From positions 1 to 31,145 of the IMG/VR virus record IMGVR_UViG_3300042521_001826: a DNA stretch of 31,145 nt; one strand, given 5' to 3'. Positions 6,660 through 13,410 of this stretch are shown in pieces. Position 1 is the first letter of the stretch; each line of letters begins with the position of its first letter. Source of the stretch: a virus. A program made the translations under genes and the position numbers. The notes under the pieces are model-generated. The model searched no databases and was not told the DNA's origin. It worked only from the letters and a program-made list of their open reading frames with translations.

Positions 6660-8450
6660 ATGGAATACCTAGGTATCAAGATAGATTTAGAAAAAGATAA
6701 ATTATTCGATGAACTTGGAATTAAAAGACTTAAAGAAAGTTACATGAAGGAAGATGAAGAATCCCCACAACACAGATTCGCATTTGTATCAAAATCGTTT
6801 AGTTCCAATCCGGAACACGCACAGAGATTATACGACTACAGCAGTAAACATTGGCTCAGTTATTCTACTCCCATTCTTTCTTTTGGTCGTAGTAAGCGTG
6901 GTATGCCTATATCATGCTTCCTTAATTATATTGAAGATACTGCGGAGGGACTAGTTGATAACCTATCAGAAACTAATTGGCTTTCTATGCTCGGGGGTGG
7001 TGTTGGCATTGGCTTTGGTATTCGTTCAGCAGACGATAAATCTACTGGTGTCATGCCTCACCTCAAAATCTATGACGCCAGTTCTTTGGCATACCGGCAA
7101 GGTCGTACTCGCAGGGGCAGTTATGCTGCTTACCTCAGTATTTCTCATCCAGACATTATCTCTTTCTTAGAGATGCGGAAGCCGACAGGCGATCCTAATG
7201 TTCGTTGTTTAAATCTACATCATGGTATCAACATCACCGATGACTTCATGCAAATCATTGAAACGTGTATGTTGGATCCTGAAGCAAAAGATGATTGGGA
7301 ATTAAAAGATCCACATTCCGGTGAAGTGCGTGAAGTTGTATCAGCAAAAGAACTCTGGCAGAAAATTCTAGAGCTTCGTATGATGACAGGCGAACCATAC
7401 ATTCATTACATTGATACAAGTAACAATCATTTGCCACAATGGTTAAAAGATAAAGGTTTGAAGGTACACCAATCAAATCTATGTTCTGAAATTATTCTAC
7501 CAACAAACGAAGAAAGAACTGCTGTATGTTGTTTATCTTCTTTAAACTTGGAAACATACGATGAGTGGAAAAACGAACCTCTCTTTCTTAAAGATGTTGC
7601 TGAAATGCTCGATAATGTGCTTAGTTTCTTTATTGCTAATGCTCCTGATGCTATCGCTCGTGCTAGATACTCCGCTGAAAGAGAGCGTTCCATTGGCATC
7701 GGTGCTTTGGGGTTCCATGCTTATCTTCAGCGTAACGGAATTGCTTTTGAGGGAGTTATGGCAAAAGTAGCCAACAACAGAATCTTTAGTAGTATCAGAA
7801 AGGGATTAAATGAAGCTAACAAACAATTGGGTATGGAAAGAGGCGAAGCTCCAGATGCAAGTGGTACTGGTAACCGTTTTAGTCATCTCATGGCTATTGC
7901 TCCCAATGCTTCTTCTTCCATTATTATGGGCAATACTAGTCCTTCTATTGAACCTTACCGTGCAAATGCTTACCGTCAAGATACTTTATCGGGTTCTTTC
8001 TTAAATAAAAATCGTTGGTTGGACGAATTGATTATCAAACTATCACATGATAAACCAGAAGATTGGTATAATGATGTTTGGTCCTCTATTATTGCAAATG
8101 ATGGTTCTGTTCAACATTTAGAATGGATGTCTGAACATGATAAAGATGTATTTAAAACATCAATGGAAATTGACCAACGATGGGTGATTGAATTGGCTGC
8201 TGATAGACAACAGTATATTGACCAAGCACAATCACTTAATTTATTCTTTAGACCAGATGTTAATTTGAAGTATCTCCATGCCTGTCATTTTCTTGCATGG
8301 AAAAAAGGATTGAAAACTCTATACTATTGTCGTTCTGAAAAGATTGGTAAAGCAGACAAAGTTGCCAGAAAAATTGAAAGAGAAGTGATTAAAGAATTAG
8401 ATATGAGTGCTATTGCACAAGGCAACGAATGTTTGGCTTGCGAAGGTTAA
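6660..8450 (+). CDS. nrdA: Ribonucleotide reductase class I, large subunit
   Basis: This 596-residue protein is shorter than the T4 and E. coli NrdA (about 750) and lacks the N-terminal ATP-cone, as in aquatic phage NrdAs, so the usual dATP activity switch is absent. Active-site features are present: Cys86 (ISCF), Cys275 with Glu277 (NLCSEI), Cys290 (AVCCLSS), the radical-transfer pair Tyr555-Tyr556 (TLYY), and a C-terminal redox pair Cys591/Cys594 (CLAC). It reduces ribonucleoside diphosphates to deoxy forms with NrdB. AAGGCG lies upstream of the ATG. It is co-transcribed with thyX and nrdB. Confidence 0.95.
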   Translation: MEYLGIKIDLEKDKLFDELGIKRLKESYMKEDEESPQHRFAFVSKSFSSNPEHAQRLYDYSSKHWLSYSTPILSFGRSKRGMPISCFLNYIEDTAEGLVDNLSETNWLSMLGGGVGIGFGIRSADDKSTGVMPHLKIYDASSLAYRQGRTRRGSYAAYLSISHPDIISFLEMRKPTGDPNVRCLNLHHGINITDDFMQIIETCMLDPEAKDDWELKDPHSGEVREVVSAKELWQKILELRMMTGEPYIHYIDTSNNHLPQWLKDKGLKVHQSNLCSEIILPTNEERTAVCCLSSLNLETYDEWKNEPLFLKDVAEMLDNVLSFFIANAPDAIARARYSAERERSIGIGALGFHAYLQRNGIAFEGVMAKVANNRIFSSIRKGLNEANKQLGMERGEAPDASGTGNRFSHLMAIAPNASSSIIMGNTSPSIEPYRANAYRQDTLSGSFLNKNRWLDELIIKLSHDKPEDWYNDVWSSIIANDGSVQHLEWMSEHDKDVFKTSMEIDQRWVIELAADRQQYIDQAQSLNLFFRPDVNLKYLHACHFLAWKKGLKTLYYCRSEKIGKADKVARKIEREVIKELDMSAIAQGNECLACEG

Positions 8451-8468
8451 TTTTAAAGGAAAACAATA

Positions 8469-9455
8469 ATGATAAAAAAAGTAGAATCAAATCTATCGGA
8501 AGAACGCAACTATTTCAAACCCTTTAATTATCCTTGGGCTTATGATGCTTGGTTAAAACATGAACAATCTCATTGGTTACATACCGAAGTTCCTATGGCT
8601 GAAGATGTAAAGGATTGGAAGAAGAAATTATCCAAAGAAGAAAAAACATTTCTAACACAAATCTTCCGTTTCTTTACACAAGGTGATATTGATGTGGCTG
8701 GTGGTTATGTTAAGAACTATCTACCATACTTTCCACAACCTGAAGTTCGTATGATGCTTACAGGATTCGCTGCCAGAGAAGCGTTACATATTGCCGCCTA
8801 CTCACACCTGATTGAAACACTAGGTCTACCTGAAACCACTTACAATGAGTTCCTAGAGTATGAAGCCATGAGAGAGAAACATGACTATGTGATGGATATC
8901 TCCAGTAAGAATACCACCAGAGAGAATACCGCAACACATATTGCCGTGTTCTCAGCCTTTACCGAAGGTATGCAACTATTCAGTTCATTCATTATGTTGT
9001 TGAATTTTGCTCGTCATGGTAAAATGAAAGGTATGGGACAGATTATCACATGGTCGATTGTTGATGAAACACAACACGCAGAATCTATGATTAAATTGTT
9101 TAGAACATACATAGAAGAAAATCGTGAAATTTGGAATGATGAACTAAAAGGAAAAATTTATACCATTGCTGAAAGAATGGTACAACTAGAAGATAAGTTT
9201 ATTGACCTAGCATTTGGCGTAAATCAAATGGAAGGTTTATCTTCAGAAGATGTTAAGAAGTATATTCGTTATATTGCAGACCGCCGCCTAATCTCTTTGG
9301 GTCTTAAAGGTGTGTTTAAAGTGAAAAAGAATCCTCTACCATGGGTAGAAGAAATGATTAACGCACCAACACATACTAATTTCTTTGAGAATAGAGCAAC
9401 TGATTATGCAAAAGGAGCTTTGTCAGGAAATTGGGGTGAAGTTTGGGCTCATTAA
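8469..9455 (+). CDS. nrdB: Ribonucleotide reductase class I, small (radical) subunit
   Basis: This is a 328-residue ferritin-like subunit. All metal ligands can be placed: Asp73, Glu104, His107, Glu166, Glu200 and His203, with the same 31- and 34-residue spacings as in E. coli NrdB. The radical tyrosine is kept (Tyr111 in EALHIAAY), so this is a tyrosyl-radical enzyme rather than a Phe-type variant. It houses the di-iron or related cofactor that starts turnover in NrdA. TAAAGGAAAA precedes the ATG, 18 bases after nrdA. Confidence 0.95.
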   Translation: MIKKVESNLSEERNYFKPFNYPWAYDAWLKHEQSHWLHTEVPMAEDVKDWKKKLSKEEKTFLTQIFRFFTQGDIDVAGGYVKNYLPYFPQPEVRMMLTGFAAREALHIAAYSHLIETLGLPETTYNEFLEYEAMREKHDYVMDISSKNTTRENTATHIAVFSAFTEGMQLFSSFIMLLNFARHGKMKGMGQIITWSIVDETQHAESMIKLFRTYIEENREIWNDELKGKIYTIAERMVQLEDKFIDLAFGVNQMEGLSSEDVKKYIRYIADRRLISLGLKGVFKVKKNPLPWVEEMINAPTHTNFFENRATDYAKGALSGNWGEVWAH

Positions 9456-9464
9456 GGAGTTTAA

Positions 9465-9653
9465 ATGACAAACAAATCATTATCAGGCGAATGCCTGAGT
9501 TGTGAATCAACCTACAATGTTTCTTTCATGGAAGAAATGGTGTCACAAGAATTACCAGAACATTGCCCATTCTGTGGTGAACAAATCGAAGAATTGTCCG
9601 AGGACTATATAGAGGATGATGACGATGATTTGGATACTAAGGAATGGGACTAA
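9465..9653 (+). CDS. Small zinc-ribbon protein with acidic tail
   Basis: This 62-residue protein has two CxxC knuckles (CLSC at residues 10-13 and CPFC at 34-37), which should bind one zinc, followed by a very acidic tail (SEDYIEDDDDDLD). Similar zinc ribbons follow nrdB in aquatic T4-type phages. AAGGAG sits 6 bases before the ATG. It could regulate or bind an RNA or protein partner; no function is proven. Confidence 0.75.
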   Translation: MTNKSLSGECLSCESTYNVSFMEEMVSQELPEHCPFCGEQIEELSEDYIEDDDDDLDTKEWD

Positions 9654-10090
9654 ACTGGCAATATGATGGTAAAGATTTTACGGAAGACTTGATTGGTAAT
9701 AATTACGGGTTCGTGTATCAGATAACTAATCTGACAAATGGTAAAAAATACATAGGCAAGAAATTATTTTATTCTGCCAAAACCAAACAAGTCAAAGGTA
9801 AAAAGAAACGGTACAAAGCCAGTTCAAATTGGCAAACTTACTATGGAAGTAGTGACATCTTAACACAAGATGTGTTACAATACGGACACGATAACTTTGT
9901 CCGTGAGATTCTTCATTTATGCCACTCTAAAGGTCAATGTTCTTATTTGGAAGCAAAAGAACAGTTTACCAGAGGAGTTTTGGAAAGCGATGAATATTAC
10001 AACACATGGATTATGGTTAGAGTAAGAAAAACTCACATAAAGGAAAAAGATGCTGGACTTTCTACAACCACTAAAAAAAGACAAATTTGA
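9644..10090 (+). CDS. GIY-YIG-like nuclease-family protein
   Basis: This 148-residue protein begins with a GIY-YIG-like pattern, GFVYQITNLTNGKKYIGKK at about residues 22-40, followed by a basic KQVKGKKKRYK segment and a helical region with LEAKEQFTR. Homologues recur in T4-type cyanophages, so it is unlikely to be a recent homing endonuclease; T4 EndoII (denA) is a member of the same fold. The canonical GIY triad is FVY here. It overlaps the zinc-ribbon gene by 10 bases and the next gene by 41. Confidence 0.7.
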   Translation: MGLNWQYDGKDFTEDLIGNNYGFVYQITNLTNGKKYIGKKLFYSAKTKQVKGKKKRYKASSNWQTYYGSSDILTQDVLQYGHDNFVREILHLCHSKGQCSYLEAKEQFTRGVLESDEYYNTWIMVRVRKTHIKEKDAGLSTTTKKRQI

Positions 10091-10394
10091 TTTTATCACA
10101 TTTCTATCAGGAGATGAGGAAGGCAAAATCAATATTATGGGATCCGAATATGCGAACCCCGGTGAAGATGTTGGTGGTAATACTTTAGGCAAACTATATC
10201 ACATTGTTCTATTTCGTGATAGTCAAGAAAATTCGGAAGAATATGATGATGTTGATAACTTTGAAGCCATTCTCACCTGTCCTCTAGAATATATTTCAGG
10301 ATTAATACCAAGTGGATTTTATGGCATAGTTGCTAGAAAGACTACCACGTCACATAAACTCATGGATAAACTGCTTGCCATGATGAAGAAATAA
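10050..10394 (+). CDS. Unknown protein, possibly coupled to the GIY-YIG gene
   Basis: This 114-residue protein begins MLDFLQPLKKDKFDFITFLS. It is acidic in the middle (NSEEYDDVDNFE) and basic at the end. A GGAAAAAG ribosome binding site lies inside the preceding gene, with a 41-base overlap. No family is recognised. A promoter for the next gene lies at its 3' end. Confidence 0.65.
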   Translation: MLDFLQPLKKDKFDFITFLSGDEEGKINIMGSEYANPGEDVGGNTLGKLYHIVLFRDSQENSEEYDDVDNFEAILTCPLEYISGLIPSGFYGIVARKTTTSHKLMDKLLAMMKK

Positions 10395-10403
10395 TAGTAT
10401 AAT
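10375..10403 (+). promoter_or_regulatory. Sigma70-like promoter upstream of rnh
   Basis: TTGCCA (10375-10380), a 17-base spacer, and a perfect TATAAT (10398-10403) lie across the end of the preceding gene. Transcription would start near 10410, 22 bases before the rnh ATG. No stem-loop precedes it. Confidence 0.55.
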
Positions 10404-10431
10404 GTAGTTTTGAAACTGTTGAAAGTTTGTT

Positions 10432-11280
10432 ATGATTCTCGTTGATTTAAATCAAGTATTATTGTCTGGCCTCATGGCACAGATATCCAGTCAAAAAGGT
10501 GTTAAACTAGACGAAGGTCTGGTTCGCCACATGATTCTGAATATTCTCCGTATGCACATTCGTAATTTCCGTAAAGATTATGGTGATGTTGTATTATGTT
10601 GTGATAATCGTAAATATTGGCGCAAAGAATTTTTCCCATTCTATAAAGCTGGTCGTAAAAAGACCAGAGAAAAGTCTGATTTAGATTGGCATATGATTTT
10701 TGATATGTTAGCCAAATTTAAATCTGAACTGCGTGAAAACTTTCCATACAAAGTGATTGATGTTGAAGGTGCTGAAGCGGATGATATCATTGGTACACTT
10801 GTACCAATTTATTCGGCTCATGAGAAGATTTTAATTCTATCAAGCGATGGAGATTTTTTACAATTACAATATTATGGCAGCAATGTAAAACAATATAATC
10901 CGGCACAAAAGAAATTTGTTAAATCTGATAATCCATCTTTAGAATTGAAAGAGAAGATTATTCGTGGTGATAAAGGTGACGGTATTCCAAATATGTTCTC
11001 ACCATCTGATTGCTTTGTCCGTGACTTACGACAGAAACCTATTACCAAGAGTGTATTGGATAAGTATCTTAAAGAAGATGTGGTTGACTATAGTGAAACT
11101 GATAAAGCCAACTATTCCAGAAATGCCACACTTATTGACCTGTCTTTAATACCGACCGATATCAAAGAAAAAATTATAAATACATATAATGAAGCAAAAC
11201 CGGCATCTCGCCAAAAACTGTTAAATTATTTTATTGAAAACAAACTAAAGAATTTAATGGACGTTATTGAGGAATTTTAA
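10432..11280 (+). CDS. rnh: RNase H / 5'-3' flap exonuclease, T4 rnh-like
   Basis: This 282-residue protein belongs to the FEN/T4 RNase H family. Metal-binding acidic residues are in the expected order: Asp5 (LVDLN), Asp58 (CCDNR), Glu115/Asp117/Asp118 (EGAEADDIIG), Asp139/Asp141 (SSDGDFLQL), then Asp180 and Asp183 in a GDKGDGIPN helix-hairpin-helix. It removes RNA primers and short flaps from Okazaki fragments, matching the primase upstream. It has its own promoter and ends overlapping the next ATG (TAATG). Confidence 0.9.
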   Translation: MILVDLNQVLLSGLMAQISSQKGVKLDEGLVRHMILNILRMHIRNFRKDYGDVVLCCDNRKYWRKEFFPFYKAGRKKTREKSDLDWHMIFDMLAKFKSELRENFPYKVIDVEGAEADDIIGTLVPIYSAHEKILILSSDGDFLQLQYYGSNVKQYNPAQKKFVKSDNPSLELKEKIIRGDKGDGIPNMFSPSDCFVRDLRQKPITKSVLDKYLKEDVVDYSETDKANYSRNATLIDLSLIPTDIKEKIINTYNEAKPASRQKLLNYFIENKLKNLMDVIEEF

Positions 11281-11702
11281 TGAAAAATATCTATGAAGTA
11301 TTTGATGAATTTGAAGCTGTAACCACTAAAAAAGAACGAATGTTAGTAATTGAAAAAAATCTATCAAAGACCTTGGTAGATGTGTTACAATTCACATTTC
11401 ATCCAGAGTGTAAATGGAAAATTAAAGAAATGCCAGAGAATTATAAAACTCCTGATACAAAACCAGGAATATCTCGATGCCAACTTTCCACCGAAATTAG
11501 AAAGTTGTATCTTTTCCAAGAAGGACATCCTGAAGCTGAAAAATTATCTCCAAGAAAACAAAACGAACTATTAATTCAACTTTTAGAATCAATAGAACCT
11601 CGTGAAGCTGAAGTTATTATTGGTATCTTCAAAAAAGACCAAGGCGTGAAAGGTTTGACATATAATTTTGTTAAAGAGGCGTTCCCTAATCTTTTACCCT
11701 AA
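11280..11702 (+). CDS. Conserved T4-type phage protein (DUF6433-like)
   Basis: This 140-residue protein matches from memory a cyanophage family often next to rnh, with FHPECKWKI, LSTEIRKLYLF and LTYNFVKEAFPNLL-like elements (DUF6433 is my best name, not checked). It is helical and soluble. The start overlaps the rnh stop, so the two are probably made together. The role is unknown; replication or host takeover is suggested by context. Confidence 0.75.
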   Translation: MKNIYEVFDEFEAVTTKKERMLVIEKNLSKTLVDVLQFTFHPECKWKIKEMPENYKTPDTKPGISRCQLSTEIRKLYLFQEGHPEAEKLSPRKQNELLIQLLESIEPREAEVIIGIFKKDQGVKGLTYNFVKEAFPNLLP

Positions 11703-12074
11703 ATGCACGACAAAGAACGAATTATCGTAACAGTTGGTGAATTCGATCCGTTAGATTCTAACGATTTACGCTTTCTCCAACGGTGCAGGAGAAAAGGTGA
11801 TTGGTTGGTCGTAGGAGTTCATTCAGATTGGTGGATGGTCTATGCTCTTGGTGGGTTTACTCACAATTACAATACTCGCCGAGAGATTGTTGAAAATATA
11901 AGATGTGTTGGTGAAGTATTCTCATTCAATGATTCTGATGGTACAGTCTGCCAACTACTTAAAATAGTAAAAATTTGTTATCCACATTCCGACATTACCT
12001 ATGTGTCAAATATGGATATGCATAATATGCCCGAAACTAAAATTAGAGGCATAACTTTTGAAACGATGAAATAG
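11703..12074 (+). CDS. Cytidylyltransferase-like protein, HxGH motif lost
   Basis: This 123-residue protein has the start of a HIGH-type nucleotidyltransferase fold: VTVGEFDPLDSNDLRFLQRC, then DWLVVGVHSD. In active enzymes (TagD, CoaD, RfaE families) the motif is GxFDxxHxGH. Here both His positions (18 and 21) are Asp. The C-terminal ISSTK-like motif is also not seen. It is probably catalytically dead or has a changed chemistry. It starts at the preceding stop. Confidence 0.7.
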   Translation: MHDKERIIVTVGEFDPLDSNDLRFLQRCRRKGDWLVVGVHSDWWMVYALGGFTHNYNTRREIVENIRCVGEVFSFNDSDGTVCQLLKIVKICYPHSDITYVSNMDMHNMPETKIRGITFETMK

Positions 12075-12083
12075 GAGAGGTAA

Positions 12084-12269
12084 GTGACAAAATTTGTAGG
12101 TAAATTTCGTAAAAACAAAGATTACTCTGATGATTACGATTACGCAAGAAATGTTCTACACAGTAAGAAACGCCGTGATGAACACGGAGAAGTAAAGAAG
12201 TTAAAAAATTACGAATATGAAGATTCTCATAAATTGGTTGAGAAGGAAGATTGGCCAACCAGGTTTTAA
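12084..12269 (+). CDS. Small basic/charged phage protein
   Basis: This 61-residue protein starts at GTG with AGGAGAGG 6 bases upstream, which decides the start. It is rich in Lys, Asp, Tyr and Arg (SDDYDYARNVLHSKKRRDEH). Small charged proteins of this type are common near rnh in T4-type phages. Function unknown. Confidence 0.65.
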   Translation: MTKFVGKFRKNKDYSDDYDYARNVLHSKKRRDEHGEVKKLKNYEYEDSHKLVEKEDWPTRF

Positions 12270-12376
12270 TTTCATATTATAAGAAATTTTATTATTTCCA
12301 CTATTTTTTAATTTTTTTAGCATAAGTATCGGTGTCCGCTTTCGAAATAAAGCTTTGGTACCATAGGTACTGGTAT

Positions 12377-12431
12377 GTGTGTCTTAAAAACAACACTATC
12401 TCTTGACATTCTCCTTAAACTGTAGTATACT
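12377..12431 (+). promoter_or_regulatory. Promoter cassette: degenerate palindrome plus sigma70-like promoter
   Basis: A degenerate copy of the recurring palindrome (GTGTGTCTTAAAAACAACAC, 12377-12396) lies 6 bases before TTGACA (12403-12408), a 17-base spacer and TATACT (12426-12431). It drives the gene starting at 12459. Confidence 0.75.
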
Positions 12432-12432
12432 T

Positions 12433-12455
12433 GTAATTTCCGAGTGGGAGATTAC
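12433..12455 (+). promoter_or_regulatory. Hairpin over transcription start and ribosome binding site
   Basis: GTAATTTCC (12433-12441) can pair with GGAGATTAC (12447-12455) around a 5-base loop, nine pairs with one G-T. The right arm contains the GGGAG ribosome binding site of the gene at 12459. The expected start of transcription (about 12438) falls inside the left arm, so it may be an operator rather than, or as well as, an RNA hairpin. Confidence 0.45.
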
Positions 12456-12458
12456 ATT

Positions 12459-12803
12459 ATGATTATATACGGTTACATTCCGAAGTCTAAAAAACGCAAA
12501 GTTCCAAAATTAGTGAAACAACGTCACGAAGATTGGTTAAAATCAATTTCAGAAATACCACGGATTTGCAAATATGCCAAGTCCACGACTATTTCCAAAT
12601 CTGTACCATCTCCTAGAATTCCTGCTGGCAGGGAAACTCCCCATTACGCATCCGTTGACACAGGTTTTATACCTTGCGTTAAAAAAACGGAATATTCTTA
12701 TACTGGCGATAAAATGAAAGGCATTGGCACAATGCACAAGTCTAATGCTGTTCCGGTATTCACGGATACTGAAGCCAAAGAAATTTCAAGTATGAGGAGA
12801 TGA
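12459..12803 (+). CDS. Basic unknown protein, first gene of promoter cassette operon
   Basis: This is a 114-residue basic protein (MIIYGYIPKSKKRKVPKLVK) with Lys/Arg-rich N-terminus and a Ser/Pro/Thr-rich middle. I chose the ATG at 12459 because GGGAG (12446-12450) sits 8 bases upstream and the cassette promoter reads into it; an upstream in-frame GTG at 12444 would overlap the ribosome binding site. No family recognised. Confidence 0.65.
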   Translation: MIIYGYIPKSKKRKVPKLVKQRHEDWLKSISEIPRICKYAKSTTISKSVPSPRIPAGRETPHYASVDTGFIPCVKKTEYSYTGDKMKGIGTMHKSNAVPVFTDTEAKEISSMRR

Positions 12804-12804
12804 T

Positions 12805-12975
12805 ATGTCAGCACCAAAAGGTTGGACAGATGATGAGTGGTACGATTTTCAGGAATATTTTGAATCCTTATCTTGCCAAGAACAACAAATTGAGTTACAA
12901 TCCATGGTGGCACTAGGAAAAGCCAAACAACGAGGCAAAAATGTCGTTGTAATTGAACAATATTATGAAATGTGA
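12805..12975 (+). CDS. 56-residue unknown protein
   Basis: ATG at 12805 follows GAGGAG and opens a 56-codon frame, MSAPKGWTDDEWYDFQEYFE, acidic with a KAKQRGKNVVVIEQYYEM end. It starts one base after the preceding stop. The tight spacing and clear ribosome binding site support it. Function unknown. Confidence 0.6.
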   Translation: MSAPKGWTDDEWYDFQEYFESLSCQEQQIELQSMVALGKAKQRGKNVVVIEQYYEM

Positions 12976-12981
12976 GAAATT

Positions 12982-13167
12982 ATGTTAACACAATGGGAAG
13001 AAACACAAATACATAGAGGTATGGATGAGATTATATTCAATCTAAGGCATATTCCTGCTGAAGATGTTGCTTATTTTCTCGTAAAATTCAATCCGAAGCT
13101 TGCCGATGAGCTTGCATCAGCGATTGAACACAACTTTTTTGAGAAAGATTTGAAAAATGTCAAATAA
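12982..13167 (+). CDS. 61-residue unknown protein
   Basis: This small helical protein (MLTQWEETQIHRGMDEIIFN) lies 6 bases after the previous gene and overlaps the start of the next one. No membrane segment and no recognised family. Confidence 0.55.
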   Translation: MLTQWEETQIHRGMDEIIFNLRHIPAEDVAYFLVKFNPKLADELASAIEHNFFEKDLKNVK

Positions 13168-13315
13168 TATGCTATTTTTTGAAGCGGCACGAGCAGATGA
13201 TGAAGAAATTCCTGCTTGGAAACGCTTGGATATCGTAACTCGCAAGTGGGCAATACTATCTCAACACGAAAAAGACCTTTCCGACTACCAAAAGATGAAG
13301 GAAATGTATCAATAA
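13157..13315 (+). CDS. 52-residue unknown protein
   Basis: The ATG at 13157 overlaps the end of the preceding gene. The frame encodes 52 residues (MSNNMLFFEAARADDEEIPAW...YQ) and ends just before the next promoter cassette. It is a soluble helical protein with a WKRLDIVTRKWAI segment. Function unknown. Confidence 0.5.
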   Translation: MSNNMLFFEAARADDEEIPAWKRLDIVTRKWAILSQHEKDLSDYQKMKEMYQ

Positions 13316-13321
13316 TCACTG

Positions 13322-13384
13322 GTGTTGCTAAAAAACAACACTTTCTAAGAAAATGCTTGACGGAATATAGGATTCCTGTATAAT
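13322..13384 (+). promoter_or_regulatory. Promoter cassette: 20-nt palindrome plus extended -10 promoter
   Basis: A perfect copy GTGTTGCTAAAAAACAACAC (13322-13341; 6-bp arms, 8-base loop) is followed 15 bases later by TTGACG (13357-13362), a 16-base spacer ending CCTG, and TATAAT (13379-13384). It drives the CobT-like gene. Confidence 0.8.
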
Positions 13385-13410
13385 TGTTATATTAATCGTT
13401 AGGAGCTTAT

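Larger units (their letters stand above)
12270..12458 (+). other. AT-rich intergenic region with promoter cassette
   Basis: This stretch holds no gene. The first 60 bases are very AT-rich with A/T runs. GTACC-ATA-GGTAC (12358-12370) can form a short hairpin. The promoter cassette and the leader hairpin, listed separately, fill the right half. No U-tract terminator follows the hairpin. Confidence 0.6.

Noticed and set aside
9644-10090. GIY-YIG protein as a homing endonuclease mobile element
   Set aside because: It is embedded in overlapping genes, is recalled as conserved in many phages, and interrupts no gene.
11175-11182. TATAAATA, the T4 late promoter sequence
   Set aside because: It is inside rnh, about 98 bases before the next gene; one copy in an AT-rich genome is expected by chance.
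11976-11986. TTATCCACA-like DnaA box
   Set aside because: Single copy within a coding region, with no cluster or AT-rich element next to it.
13322-13341. Palindrome copies as a CRISPR array
   Set aside because: Copies are scattered over kilobases, not spaced regularly, and lie beside promoters.
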